Positions 43,759 through 53,693 of a DNA stretch of 64,000 bases are shown here, piece after piece. How positions within the stretch are numbered: position 1 is the first letter of the stretch; every line of letters starts with the position of its first letter. Source of the stretch: Bacteroidota bacterium (GTDB lineage: Bacteria > Bacteroidota > Ignavibacteria > Palsa-1295). The DNA is taken from the NCBI GenBank assembly GCA_018266755.1, contig JAFDZW010000001.1:211635-275634 (forward strand). The letters are read 5' to 3'. A model generated the notes under the pieces. That model made no database searches. It was given only the letters and a program-made list of their open reading frames with translations, and had not been told where the DNA came from. Made by a program: the position numbers and the translations under genes.

Positions 43759-46700
43759 ATGAAATATCTTCTTCTGTTCTTTCTCGTTCTTCCGATCAAA
43801 CTCGTTGCACAACCTGCCAACTATTGGCAGCAGCATGTCTCCTACACCATCAGCGGCACGTTGATCGATTCCATTCACTCGTTCGATGGCAAGCTATCGG
43901 TCGTCTATACGAATAACTCGCCGGACACGCTGCACGAAGTCTATTTCCATTTATATGCGAATGCCTTTCGGCCCGGCTCGATGATGCACGAGCGTGCGAA
44001 AGCACTTCACGATATGGGACTGGTCAATCGGTTCGATCACTACAAACCGAGCGATTGGGGAGGGTATATCATCGATGAGGTGCGAGTTCACAAGCTCGCA
44101 TTCGGCACAGATGACACACGAAAAACAAACGCACGGTTTGAAGTGACCGGCACAATACTCAAAGTATATCTCGATCGGCCGCTTGCTCCAAAAGAAGAGG
44201 TCGAGATCTCGATGCCGTTCTTCGAGCAGATCCCACTGCAAACGCGTCGCAGTGGCTGGATGAATGCCGATGGCATCAAATATTCAATGTGTCAATGGTA
44301 CCCGAAGGTCTGCGAGTACGACCGCGAAGGCTGGCATCATCAGGAGTACGTTTCTCGCGAGTTCTATGGTGTGTGGGGCGACTTCGATGTGACGATGACC
44401 GTCCCCTCGAAATTCTGCGTCGGTTCGACGGGACAATGTCAGAACCCGCAAGAGGTCGGCTGGGGATACGACGAGATCGCAAACGGCGTGAAGAAGGGAA
44501 AAGTCTATCCCGATTCCGTCGCGAAAGCTCAGCATTCGCCGATGCTGACGTGGCACTTCAAGGCCTCCAATGTACACGACTTCGCATGGGTTGCGCATGA
44601 GTATATCCACGAATGGGATACCTGGAGCGACACGGTCACTGTGCACTGCTTCTACAAACAATCCGAGGACAAACAGTGGGCCGAAGCGATGAAGAATACC
44701 TTCTTTATGCTCGAGCATCATTCCAAGAAGGTCGGGTGGTACCAATATCGTAACTTCTCGAACACGCACGGCGGCGACGGAGGGATGGAATATCCGCAGT
44801 TGGTGATGGACGGAAGTCCGAACGCCGGACTCATCATGCACGAGGGTGGCCACCAGTGGTTTTACGGCATGCTCGGGAATAACGAAACGCGCTACGCCTT
44901 TCTTGACGAAGGATTCACCGAATTTATCGAGATGACCGGCATGGAAGCATATCACGGACGGACTGGCGATGATGGCATCGACAAACGTCCGTGGCTTACA
45001 CGCATGCTCATCCCACGCGACGATAGCCGTCGCAGGTACTACTCATCGTACCTCGATCTTGCGACGGCTGGATATGAAGAGCCGCTGACTATTCCGCATG
45101 ACTGGTTCAGAGAGAATGTAAACGCAGGGCAAGTATACTTCAAAACGCTGGCGGGCCTTGCACAGCTCGAGTACATTCTTGGCGACTCCGTCTTTTGGGC
45201 TGGGATGAAAGAGTATTTCCGTCGCTGGCATTTCAAGCATCCGACGCTCAACGACTTTAAACGGACAATGCAGGATGTCTCCGGCGCCGATCTCGATTAT
45301 TATTTCGATGAATGGTTCGGTGCCACGCGAACGATGGACTATGCTGCTTGTGGCGTTTCATCGAAAGAGCAGGGCAATGGATCCTACGAGACGACCGTAA
45401 CACTACACAACAAGTCGATCGGTGTTGCCCCGATCGATCTCACGTTGCATTACTCGGATGGTACGACCGGGATCGCGACAATCCCGTTAGCGGTCAATCA
45501 GAGTCTCGCCTATAAGAAGCCCGAAGCAGGGCGTATTTTCTTCCCGAGCTGGGATTGGGTGTCGCCTCGGTATGAGGGGAGCGCGATCACGCCGAAGAAG
45601 GTGTCCTGGTACGAGATCGATACGTCGATGCGACTCATGGATCTCGACCGTCGCAACAATTCCAGTTCCATGTGGCCGAATGTCGAGTGGTCGTTCTTGG
45701 AACAACTCAATAATTACCCGCCGCTTGGCTCATCGTACGGCGTATTTCGCCCGATCGTCGGATACGACGAGCTTGCCAAACTGAATCTTGGCGTTGGCCT
45801 GCGCTTCGGGACGGCACGGCTGAGCTCCGGCGATCTGAAGTTGATCGTGAAGCCGACACCAGCGCGAAATGCCGATTCCGGCAGAGGCCTCGTGCCGGTG
45901 AAAACGGTGTGGAGCGACTATATCGATGGCGAACTGAAATACGACAGAAGCGTCAAGTGGTTAGGCAATCTGACGACGTTTGCGGTTGACTTGCGCAAGA
46001 TCAACGATGTCACCGGAGTAAATGTATCGCTCACGCATACCGTCCGGCCGGACTACTTATATCTCGGCCCGACGCATGTCATTAGCTTCGATCTCGACTT
46101 CGAACAGCGTGGCGCATTCGCCGACGACAATATTTCCTATCCGATCTATCCGCTCGATTGGGATCCGGTGAACTCGCGTTCGATCGGGTTGAACTATCAT
46201 TATTCCTCGAGCGATCGCAAGACGTTGGCGTATGCAGCAGGCCGGATCGGCAGTCTGTTTGTGCGAGAGAAATTCTACGATAGCCTCGGCCAACATTACA
46301 CGACGGAGATGAACGGCTACGCGCAGTTCGAGCTCGGCCTCTCGCATACCTACACACTATTGCCGGATGTGGATCTGAAGCTGCGCGCCGTTGCGGCTCG
46401 CACGGCCGGTACGCTCGAGGATCAGTATTACTATCAACTCAGCGGCGCGACGTATTCGCAGTCGTTGCGTAGCGATCTGTTCCGTACGGTCGCGAGCATC
46501 AGTCGGCATTTCAGCGAACAAGGTCACTTCTTTGTCGAGGGCGGTGCAGGTGTGCGTGGCTATGCGGATCAGCGCGGCGACCCGACGCGTCAGATCACGA
46601 CACACGGAAGCGATCTGCTCGGTTTCAGCGCCGATCTCTCGTTGCCGAATCCGCTTGCGTCGCTCGGGTGGTTGCCGGCGTCGTTCGAGTGTTCACTCTT

Positions 46701-46980
46701 CTGCGATGCCGGCTGGGCGGGCGACTTTGCACATGGTAATCTCTCGACCGCCGAGAGCTTTGGTGACATTGCAAAGCAGCTCATGACGGATGCAGGCGTT
46801 GGGGTGAAGTGGAATGTACTTTCCTGGCTGCCGTGGCAATTGCAGGGTGTTGCCGAAGAATACGGTGCCATCCCAACGATCAATTTTTATTTCCCGCTGT
46901 ACCAGAACCATCCGATCGACGGGAAGGATAATGTTGCATTCCGTTATGTGATCGGTATCGGCTCAATGTTCAGAATATGA
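43759..46980 (+). CDS. M1 family metallopeptidase with probable C-terminal outer-membrane barrel
   Basis: 1073 residues. Signal peptide MKYLLLFFLVLPIKLVAQ. The gluzincin motif HEGGH (His361, Glu362, His365) with third ligand Glu384 in LDEGFTEF, exactly 18 residues between, marks an M1 aminopeptidase-like domain (about 30-530). The GAMEN-type motif appears as GGMEYPQLVM. The remaining 450 residues are not standard for M1: alternating aromatic strands (SIGLNYHYSSSDRKTLAYA, YAQFELGLSHTYTLL, IFDLDFEQRG-like) and a terminal FRYVIGIGSMFRI resemble a beta-barrel. A surface or periplasm-facing tethered peptidase is inferred. It overlaps the next gene by 4 bases. Confidence 0.85.
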   Translation: MKYLLLFFLVLPIKLVAQPANYWQQHVSYTISGTLIDSIHSFDGKLSVVYTNNSPDTLHEVYFHLYANAFRPGSMMHERAKALHDMGLVNRFDHYKPSDWGGYIIDEVRVHKLAFGTDDTRKTNARFEVTGTILKVYLDRPLAPKEEVEISMPFFEQIPLQTRRSGWMNADGIKYSMCQWYPKVCEYDREGWHHQEYVSREFYGVWGDFDVTMTVPSKFCVGSTGQCQNPQEVGWGYDEIANGVKKGKVYPDSVAKAQHSPMLTWHFKASNVHDFAWVAHEYIHEWDTWSDTVTVHCFYKQSEDKQWAEAMKNTFFMLEHHSKKVGWYQYRNFSNTHGGDGGMEYPQLVMDGSPNAGLIMHEGGHQWFYGMLGNNETRYAFLDEGFTEFIEMTGMEAYHGRTGDDGIDKRPWLTRMLIPRDDSRRRYYSSYLDLATAGYEEPLTIPHDWFRENVNAGQVYFKTLAGLAQLEYILGDSVFWAGMKEYFRRWHFKHPTLNDFKRTMQDVSGADLDYYFDEWFGATRTMDYAACGVSSKEQGNGSYETTVTLHNKSIGVAPIDLTLHYSDGTTGIATIPLAVNQSLAYKKPEAGRIFFPSWDWVSPRYEGSAITPKKVSWYEIDTSMRLMDLDRRNNSSSMWPNVEWSFLEQLNNYPPLGSSYGVFRPIVGYDELAKLNLGVGLRFGTARLSSGDLKLIVKPTPARNADSGRGLVPVKTVWSDYIDGELKYDRSVKWLGNLTTFAVDLRKINDVTGVNVSLTHTVRPDYLYLGPTHVISFDLDFEQRGAFADDNISYPIYPLDWDPVNSRSIGLNYHYSSSDRKTLAYAAGRIGSLFVREKFYDSLGQHYTTEMNGYAQFELGLSHTYTLLPDVDLKLRAVAARTAGTLEDQYYYQLSGATYSQSLRSDLFRTVASISRHFSEQGHFFVEGGAGVRGYADQRGDPTRQITTHGSDLLGFSADLSLPNPLASLGWLPASFECSLFCDAGWAGDFAHGNLSTAESFGDIAKQLMTDAGVGVKWNVLSWLPWQLQGVAEEYGAIPTINFYFPLYQNHPIDGKDNVAFRYVIGIGSMFRI

Positions 46981-47963
46981 AAACAGGCGTCATCGGGGTT
47001 GGGCATCTTGGTAAAGTCCATGCACGCTTATGGAAGCAAGTGCATGGCGCGGAGTTCGTCGGTGTATTCGATATGAATACGGCTGCAGCAAGAGAACTCG
47101 CAGACGAGCTTGGCGTGACTGCGTTCGAGTCGATCGAGGCGCTGCTTCGCGAAACCGACGGCGTCTCGATCGTGACGCCGACGAGCACCCACCATGCCGT
47201 TGCAATGCAGGCGTTGTCGATGGGCAAGCATGTGCTGATTGAAAAACCGATCACGACGACGATCGAAGAAGCCAACGAACTGATCGCGCTTGCGAAGAAG
47301 AACGATCTTCGTATTCAAGTCGGTCATATCGAGCGGTTCAACCCCGCACTCTTAGCCGTCGAACCCTTTATCAAGCAGCCGCGATTCTTCGAGTCGCACC
47401 GGTTGGCGCAATTCAAACCCCGCGGGACTGACGTTGCCGTTGTCCTCGATCTGATGATCCACGACATCGACGTGATTCTCTCGCTCGTCGGCGCGCCGGT
47501 GACATCCGTCGATGCCAGCGGAATCAGCGTCGTATCCGACGAGATCGATATCGCAAATGCACGCATTAAGTTCGAGGGAGGTGCGGTCGCGAATGTGACG
47601 GCAAGTCGCATCTCGCAAAATCCGATGCGGAAGCTTCGTATCTTTGAGCAAGACGCTTATGTGTCGGTCGATTTCGCTTCGAAACAGGCAGAAGTCTTCC
47701 GGCTCGTGAGTCCTGAGATAGCTACAGGGAGTTCATCGCTACTGTTCAACCTCGGCGAGATCGATCGCGCAGAAAAGAAACTCAACATTGTCTACGAGCG
47801 GCCGGATGTGAAAGATGTCAATCCGTTGCTCGTGGAGTTGCAGGAGTTTTGTCGTGTCGCAACGACTGCTGCTCGGCCGATCGTTTCGGGCGAGGACGGA
47901 GCAGCGGCGTTGGAAGTTGCAGATCGGATACTTCGTTCGATCCGAGAGAACGCCAAACGCTGA
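46977..47963 (+). CDS. Gfo/Idh/MocA family oxidoreductase
   Basis: 328-residue NAD(P)-dependent oxidoreductase. The Rossmann start KTGVIGVGHLGKVHARLW, the cofactor-side TPTSTHHAVAMQAL and the hallmark EKPI (VLIEKPITTTIEEAN) are present, then the C-terminal sheet domain with VAVVLDLMIHDIDVILSLVG containing the conserved histidine. Substrates range across sugars, inositols and UDP-sugars. This one is unassigned. ATG overlaps the peptidase stop (ATGA), so the two are translationally coupled, though a shared function is not obvious. Confidence 0.9.
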   Translation: MKTGVIGVGHLGKVHARLWKQVHGAEFVGVFDMNTAAARELADELGVTAFESIEALLRETDGVSIVTPTSTHHAVAMQALSMGKHVLIEKPITTTIEEANELIALAKKNDLRIQVGHIERFNPALLAVEPFIKQPRFFESHRLAQFKPRGTDVAVVLDLMIHDIDVILSLVGAPVTSVDASGISVVSDEIDIANARIKFEGGAVANVTASRISQNPMRKLRIFEQDAYVSVDFASKQAEVFRLVSPEIATGSSSLLFNLGEIDRAEKKLNIVYERPDVKDVNPLLVELQEFCRVATTAARPIVSGEDGAAALEVADRILRSIRENAKR

Positions 47964-48018
47964 CGGTTGAGTAGTGTTCGAATTCTTAACAAAATCCTCA
48001 AAAATCTACTTTTAGGGA

Positions 48019-48621
48019 TTGTTTACCGGTATCATCGAGGAACTCGGCACAGTGATTGCTGTAATGCAATCTGGCACATCTTTGCGTATAGAATTTAGTG
48101 CAGAGAAGGTGCTGGGCGACTTGAAAGTTGATGATTCTATTGCAGTTAACGGCGTGTGTCAGACTGTGGTGAATCGGGCTTCGTTGTCTTTTGAGGTCAT
48201 TTGTGTCGCCGAAACCATTGGGAAAACGACACTTGGCTCTTTGAAAGTTGGGGATAGGGTGAATCTCGAGCGGGCAGCGACACTTTCGACGCGGCTCGGC
48301 GGGCATCTGGTTCAGGGGCATGTCGATGCGGTCGCAACTCTGGAGCAGATCATACCGATCGACGGCAGTTGGGAATTCTACTTCCGGCTTCCGCAGGCTC
48401 TCATGAGATATGTGATCCCGCGCGGCTCGATCGCCATCGACGGGGTCAGCCTGACGGTCGCGGAGGTCGAAGGAGACCGGATCAAGACCGCGATTATCCC
48501 CCATACGTTCGAACTGACGACCTTCGGCTCGCTTCGAGTTGGCGACCGGGTCAATATCGAACCCGACAGCATTGTGAAGATGGTAGAACGCTTGCTCGAG
48601 GCTCAGGCTGAAGCCCGATAA
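48019..48621 (+). CDS. ribE: Riboflavin synthase, alpha subunit
   Basis: Dismutation of two 6,7-dimethyl-8-ribityllumazine molecules into riboflavin. 200 residues with the tandem lumazine-binding repeats: MFTGIIEELG with VNGVCQTVV in the first, LGGHLVQGHVD at the junction, and DGVSLTVAEV in the second. The start is TTG 48019, where the invariant MFTGII begins. No ATG would preserve it. No FMN riboswitch was recognised in the 55 bases upstream. Other rib genes are not in the window. Confidence 0.96.
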   Translation: MFTGIIEELGTVIAVMQSGTSLRIEFSAEKVLGDLKVDDSIAVNGVCQTVVNRASLSFEVICVAETIGKTTLGSLKVGDRVNLERAATLSTRLGGHLVQGHVDAVATLEQIIPIDGSWEFYFRLPQALMRYVIPRGSIAIDGVSLTVAEVEGDRIKTAIIPHTFELTTFGSLRVGDRVNIEPDSIVKMVERLLEAQAEAR

Positions 48622-48757
48622 CGCAGCGTCAAGGGATACGGCCCGCCCGTGTGGCGGACATAGTTAACAAAGTGTACGAAATATGACGATCGAACCATAT
48701 ATGCACACAGGGTCGGTCGTTGTTGTGTCTAACTAAGCTTACTGAAGGAACAGAGCT

Positions 48758-50386
48758 ATGGCAGGTCATGGCGGCGGCGGAAAAGTATACTTCATTCTCT
48801 ACCTCGCAGTTCTGCTCGAACTGCTGATCATCATCGTCGAACGCGACGATGCTGAAGAGGAGCTCAAGCGCGAGAAGGAAGCACTCGTTCGCAAGAACAA
48901 GCGTATTCAATTGATCGCCGAGACGATCATTAACGCCCTTCGTGGTTCGCAGACGAGTGTGTCGTCCACCTCCGATCAGTCCATGACGCTCGGCGATCCG
49001 AAAGAGCCGGAACGTGAGTTCTCGGTCAAGGTTCGCGTTTCGGATCCGGCCCGCGACTCCGTCAACGATCTTTCGCTGACCATCCTTCGCAACGATACGA
49101 AGATGGATTCGATCGAAATGACCCACGACACGTCGATCTTCCCTCGTGTGCAGATGGGACAGGATTATATCTTTAAGTATAAGTTCAAGCCGACGTTCGG
49201 TGAGGGCGTCTATAAGCTTCGTTTCAATGCCCGTACGAACCAGATCGTCGGTGTGGCGCAAAGTCACAGCGCGGACGATACCGTCAAGATCGGCGCCGTT
49301 CACCTGACGGTGGGCGAGTTGGAAGAAGTGAAGAATAATATCACCGAGAACGTCGCACTCAAAGGATTTATCGACTCGTTGTTGACGGGTAATTATAGTA
49401 ACTTCTCGACGAACCTCGGTAATAACGAGTTCGTCGTGAACGTCAAGCGTCCGGAAGCGAAGGTAACAGACCAGCTACAGGTATTGCCTCAGCTTGCTGA
49501 CTTTGTTGCGTTCCCTGGTATCGAGCTGCCGAACCCGATCAAGATCGAAGGCGCCGATATTAAGGGCGTAAGCATTACGAAGATCGACGGACCAGGTGAA
49601 TTCCAGAAGATTGACACCTTATGGTACTGGATCTACAAACCCGCTTCAACGGAGATCGGACAGAACTATACTGTTCACTTCAAGGGCCAAGCCAACCGCG
49701 GTGGCGGTGCGAAGGATGTCGGCATGAGTTCGTTCAGCGTCACGGTGCATGCGCTCCGTCCGGTTGCTGGCGATACGGCAATGTACTCGCCAACGTATGT
49801 TGACGACAATGGCAAGACGGTGGTCAGCCCGTATACAAAGGTGCCGTTTAGCATCAATGGCAAATATGAGGAGTTGAACGGCTCGTATCAATTGCACCTT
49901 ACGCTTGATGGCGCCAGCTTCAAAGATGTGCCGGAGCCAACCTACGAATTCACTCCGACCTTCATGGAAATGGAAGGCAAGAAGCTTGGTGTGACCATCA
50001 ACTTCAAGTCACCATTCATGAAGAACTGGGTGGAGCTCCGACATGATGAATTCGCCATCGCTGCGCCGCCGTTCCTTGCCAAAATCACTCCTCCGAACAT
50101 TACCCCGGATGTCCGCTCGGTAAAGATTCTCTGCGGATATGGAATCGAGGGCCACTATACCGATGCAGGTGGAGACTTGGATGTCCAATCCGAAGGAGGT
50201 GTCTTCGATACGAAAGCATCAAAGACCGGAACACAGTTTGAGTATAGCCTGCGCGTCGCAAAGTTCCCGGCGAACATCCCGGCGAAAGGTAAGGCGGTCA
50301 AAGTAACGATCACCGATCGTGCCGGAGGAGGTACGCTCACTCGTACCGTTACGTTGATGCCGCCGAAACATGGATTCGGCCGTTGA
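48758..50386 (+). CDS. Inner-membrane-anchored periplasmic protein, PorM/GldM-like
   Basis: 542 residues. A short Gly-rich start, one transmembrane helix (about residues 10-27, VYFILYLAVLLELLIII), a charged helix (28-62) and then a long periplasmic part of probable Ig-like sheets (VKVRVSDPARDSVNDLSLTI, VHFKGQANRGGG, LDVQSEGGVFDTKASKTG). Size and topology match GldM/PorM, the periplasmic shaft of the T9SS motor, but no GldM motif can be confirmed by eye. AAGGAA before ATG 48758 gives an acceptable ribosome site. Two probable outer-membrane proteins follow within 19 bases each, so a trans-envelope complex is likely. Alternative: a novel family. Confidence 0.5.
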   Translation: MAGHGGGGKVYFILYLAVLLELLIIIVERDDAEEELKREKEALVRKNKRIQLIAETIINALRGSQTSVSSTSDQSMTLGDPKEPEREFSVKVRVSDPARDSVNDLSLTILRNDTKMDSIEMTHDTSIFPRVQMGQDYIFKYKFKPTFGEGVYKLRFNARTNQIVGVAQSHSADDTVKIGAVHLTVGELEEVKNNITENVALKGFIDSLLTGNYSNFSTNLGNNEFVVNVKRPEAKVTDQLQVLPQLADFVAFPGIELPNPIKIEGADIKGVSITKIDGPGEFQKIDTLWYWIYKPASTEIGQNYTVHFKGQANRGGGAKDVGMSSFSVTVHALRPVAGDTAMYSPTYVDDNGKTVVSPYTKVPFSINGKYEELNGSYQLHLTLDGASFKDVPEPTYEFTPTFMEMEGKKLGVTINFKSPFMKNWVELRHDEFAIAAPPFLAKITPPNITPDVRSVKILCGYGIEGHYTDAGGDLDVQSEGGVFDTKASKTGTQFEYSLRVAKFPANIPAKGKAVKVTITDRAGGGTLTRTVTLMPPKHGFGR

Positions 50387-50404
50387 TCCCCAGCACAACC
50401 GATC

Positions 50405-52168
50405 ATGGAAAAGTTGATGAAAATTAGAATTGATGTGAATCGCAACACTATGACATACCGCCGAAACGCGAAGGTTGCATTGTTCTGTGCTATTGCACTT
50501 GTATTTGCTACAGTGCAGAGCTCGTTCGCTCAGCCATTGGTTGATTCGGTGCGCGCACTTCAAAAACAGAACGATCGTATGTACCGTGTGCTGAGCTCGC
50601 TCGATGACCAGGGCGGGTCCTACGCATACACGAATGTCGTTCAATGGAAGATTACCGATCCCGAGCTCTATGGACAATTGAAGGATGCCTTGCAGAAGGA
50701 GCCCTTCAACCTCAAGCCGGACGAGGTAGATATCACCGATATCTATATGTTCTCTGCCCCAATCCCTGGTACCGATCGCGTTCAGCCGTTCCATATCCTC
50801 GCGATGGGTATTCGCAAGGAGAAGACGAAGGGCAAGAGAAAGACATCGGTCTTGGATGCGTTCGGCGGCGGTGATGAAGATAATTCTCAGCCGGTGCCGT
50901 TTCCGTTCAAGGGGAAGGCACTCGTAAAATATTTGGTGCAGAACAAGACCCTGCTTGACAATATCAATTCCATTGGCGGAGAGTTCGTTGAACTCCCGGG
51001 CGAGATCATCCCGCACGGCGCGCAGCTTGTGAAGGATTCGCGCGTACGGTATATGTACAATCGCATGTTCAGCCAGTTCTATTCGAAGGTTGGAATGCAG
51101 GACGAACAGCGCCGCGTGCTGGGGCTCCCCACATCACAAGAAGCATTTGCCGCGCCGGCCGTCAATCCGAATGATACTACAGGCGGAGCACAACAAGATA
51201 TTCCGCTTATCGACCCGGAAGCAACGACCGCATTGCCCGAGCAGTCGTCGTTCCTACAGCGTGCTTCACGCTACGAAAAACTGGTCGATCTGTCAATCAA
51301 TCACCTATGGGTCAACGTGACCAAGCAGTTGTCGCTGGAGTTGGAACTTGGGCATAGCGAAGTTGGCTTGCCGTTCTGGAGCACCGGTGAAGCCCGTTTC
51401 TGGATCAACATGAAGAACCAGATCGGCAGCGAAAGCAATGTGAAGCTCGGTCTGGTATTCCCGCTTGATTTTGGCAACAAGGATGCCTTCACGTTCCCGG
51501 CACGCCGCCTGAGCGGTAGCTGGGGCGGCTCGCTCGATGCGTATTTCGCAGGAATCGACTTCTTCAGTGCATTCAATCTGCCGTTGGCATTGAAGCTTTC
51601 GATCATGCCGGGCGGCGGTTCGAACTCGAGCATTCTCAACGATACATGGAGCACTGCTGGCAAGAGCGATGTCGCGTTCACAACCCTTGCGGGGAAGGAC
51701 ACGGTCATCCCTGCTTCGCGTACGTTCTACCGCACGACGGTGGTCGCACAGCTCTACATCCCGACGATCTTGCAGCTCGATCTCAATAACTTCTTGCAGG
51801 TGTCTGCCGGTATCGGTATTTTGAACGTCGAGCAGTCGATGTTGCCGAAGGGCACCGGCTACGATTACACGCGCAACCGTCCGGGCGATCAGCCGCTCTT
51901 CACGCCCGACCAGGTTGACAAGGTGCAGGACCTCAAGCGTGTCTCGGCGCCGGTCTCGCCGCACTTCATGGTTGAGTATGTCAACCACAAGAATTCAAAG
52001 TTCGGCCTCAGTGCCGGATACGATCATGAGTTCATGTTCGGTGGCTGGATCGAGTTGATCCAGGACCACTTCCGCATCGAGCTCAACTATAGCTCACCGC
52101 TGATTCGCGATGCGAAGGCATGGGAGCCGCAGTCGTTCTTCTCGATCACACCACGGTTCTATTTCTAA
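50405..52168 (+). CDS. Probable outer-membrane beta-barrel protein of envelope operon (first)
   Basis: 587 residues, function not recognised. A signal peptide is present (VALFCAIALVFATVQSSFAQ). With ATG 50450 its length is normal, with ATG 50405 the basic region is long. Residues about 45-290 form a mixed domain with DEVDITDIYMFSAPI and a Lys-rich stretch (KEKTKGKRKTS). From about 300 on, alternating strands such as LSLELELGHSEVGLPFWSTGEARFWI and the terminal FFSITPRFYF suggest a barrel with C-terminal aromatic residue. The next protein shares this layout. Middle gene of a three-gene operon. Confidence 0.55.
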   Translation: MEKLMKIRIDVNRNTMTYRRNAKVALFCAIALVFATVQSSFAQPLVDSVRALQKQNDRMYRVLSSLDDQGGSYAYTNVVQWKITDPELYGQLKDALQKEPFNLKPDEVDITDIYMFSAPIPGTDRVQPFHILAMGIRKEKTKGKRKTSVLDAFGGGDEDNSQPVPFPFKGKALVKYLVQNKTLLDNINSIGGEFVELPGEIIPHGAQLVKDSRVRYMYNRMFSQFYSKVGMQDEQRRVLGLPTSQEAFAAPAVNPNDTTGGAQQDIPLIDPEATTALPEQSSFLQRASRYEKLVDLSINHLWVNVTKQLSLELELGHSEVGLPFWSTGEARFWINMKNQIGSESNVKLGLVFPLDFGNKDAFTFPARRLSGSWGGSLDAYFAGIDFFSAFNLPLALKLSIMPGGGSNSSILNDTWSTAGKSDVAFTTLAGKDTVIPASRTFYRTTVVAQLYIPTILQLDLNNFLQVSAGIGILNVEQSMLPKGTGYDYTRNRPGDQPLFTPDQVDKVQDLKRVSAPVSPHFMVEYVNHKNSKFGLSAGYDHEFMFGGWIELIQDHFRIELNYSSPLIRDAKAWEPQSFFSITPRFYF

Positions 52169-52186
52169 GCGAAAGGAGCAGCACCG

Positions 52187-53623
52187 ATGGTACGCAATCA
52201 CAACTCCGGAAAGTTTGGTATGAAGCAAGTAGTGCGTTCGGCCGTAGCCGTTGTCGCGTTCTTCTGTGTCGTCCGAAGTGTCCATGCACAGCCTGGTTCA
52301 CAACAGGGTGGCACGACGACGCAGACCAACTCGCAGCAAGTGAGCTGGCAGGATGAGTACAGATCCGCTCAGGAAGAGAATCGTGCGCTGAAGAACATTA
52401 TGTCGGCGATCCAATCGATCGACACCGCCCGGCAAAATGAGCTGATTCAGTTCATCATCACCGATCGTGGTGTGCGAAGCCGCGTGATCTCCGCATTGCG
52501 TAAGGCAGGGTACCCAATCTCAGCCAGCACGGATGCCGATCTGATGGTCACGCAAAAGCCGCTCTCGAAGGATGCGTACTTGCAAGGAAATAGTGATATG
52601 CAGATTTTGCGTATCATTATTCAATCCGTCGGCATTTACGGCGATCCGACGATCCGCAAACTCCTTGGCGAAGATCTCTATAATAAGATCAACAACCGAT
52701 CGGATTTCGAGTATACATTGGTTTCTTCTCCGACGTCGCAGTCGAAGATCCAGTACGCTCTTGTGAATGCGTCGCTCTTCGGTGGCGAAATTGTTTTCAA
52801 GTCGGGCTTCGGTTTTGGCATGACCGTCGGTAACGACTACGTCGGCTTCCCGTTCTGGCAGGCAGGTAATGTCGGCGTCGAGGGTCTCATCCGCAAGGAG
52901 ATGACGGATGTCCGCCTTGGCCTCAATTTCCAGCTTGGCGAAGCAGGTATTACACCGTTTAATATCAACGGTGGCTTGAACATCAAGCAGCGTAAGCTCG
53001 AAGGAACGCAGGGCTTCCATGCTGAGCTTCAGCAAGCGATTGAGATTTCGAAGGACAAGGACGCCGGTCGCTTTAGCGTGGGCGGCGAGTTCTACGAAGC
53101 CTTCAATCCGTCGATCACGACGCTCTCGCTGCGTGCGACGACCGATCGTCAGTACCGCACGGACTACGGCTCATTCACGCCGACCACGCCGGGCCTGAAA
53201 AAGGATAGCTTGTATTATCTTGGTCTAAGTGGCCACGTGTGGGCGACCTACGGACTCACGAGCGGTTCGCTCAGGGGTGGCTACGTTCAGCTCGGTCTTG
53301 GAACGCATCGTATCAATGCGATCACGATCGGCCAGAAGGGTACGACGGTTGGTACTCCTGGGTATCTTGATATCGTGCAGGCGAAGACCATCGATCGTTT
53401 CGATCCGGTTGTGAAGCTCGGCTATAACCACGGCGGCAGTGATGGATACGATTGGGGCGTGAGTGTTCAGTATATGAACGAGCTCATGGCTGACGGTTTT
53501 ATCCAGATCTTTAGCTGGCTCGATATCGAAGCGAAGTATGCCGCAGTCGTCGGTCGCGATCCGGAAAAGTGGGAGTGGAGCGATTTCGTGATGATCTCGC
53601 CGGTGCTGCACCTGAACTTCTAA
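52187..53623 (+). CDS. Probable outer-membrane beta-barrel protein of envelope operon (second)
   Basis: 478 residues, function not recognised. AAAGGAG 10 bases before ATG 52187 is the clearest Shine-Dalgarno in the operon and fixes the start. Signal peptide (VVRSAVAVVAFFCVVRSVHAQ), a helical region with VSWQDEYRSAQEENRALKNIM, then many alternating strands (EIVFKSGFGFGMTVGNDYVGFPFW, SLRGGYVQLGLGTHR) ending MISPVLHLNF. The VGFPFW and VGLPFW segments in the two proteins suggest they are distant paralogues. A bidirectional terminator follows. The operon is complete as three genes. Confidence 0.55.
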   Translation: MVRNHNSGKFGMKQVVRSAVAVVAFFCVVRSVHAQPGSQQGGTTTQTNSQQVSWQDEYRSAQEENRALKNIMSAIQSIDTARQNELIQFIITDRGVRSRVISALRKAGYPISASTDADLMVTQKPLSKDAYLQGNSDMQILRIIIQSVGIYGDPTIRKLLGEDLYNKINNRSDFEYTLVSSPTSQSKIQYALVNASLFGGEIVFKSGFGFGMTVGNDYVGFPFWQAGNVGVEGLIRKEMTDVRLGLNFQLGEAGITPFNINGGLNIKQRKLEGTQGFHAELQQAIEISKDKDAGRFSVGGEFYEAFNPSITTLSLRATTDRQYRTDYGSFTPTTPGLKKDSLYYLGLSGHVWATYGLTSGSLRGGYVQLGLGTHRINAITIGQKGTTVGTPGYLDIVQAKTIDRFDPVVKLGYNHGGSDGYDWGVSVQYMNELMADGFIQIFSWLDIEAKYAAVVGRDPEKWEWSDFVMISPVLHLNF

Positions 53624-53640
53624 GAGAGACCATTACTCTC

Positions 53641-53676
53641 AAACGAAGAACGCGCCGATCGGCGCGTTCTTCGTTT
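53641..53676. terminator. Bidirectional intrinsic terminator (perfect 36-bp palindrome)
   Basis: AAACGAAGAACGCGCC, GATC, then GGCGCGTTCTTCGTTT form a perfect palindrome between convergent genes, with A and T runs at the two ends, so it can serve both strands. Confidence 0.9.
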
Positions 53677-53693
53677 ATAGAGGTATGGTTTTC

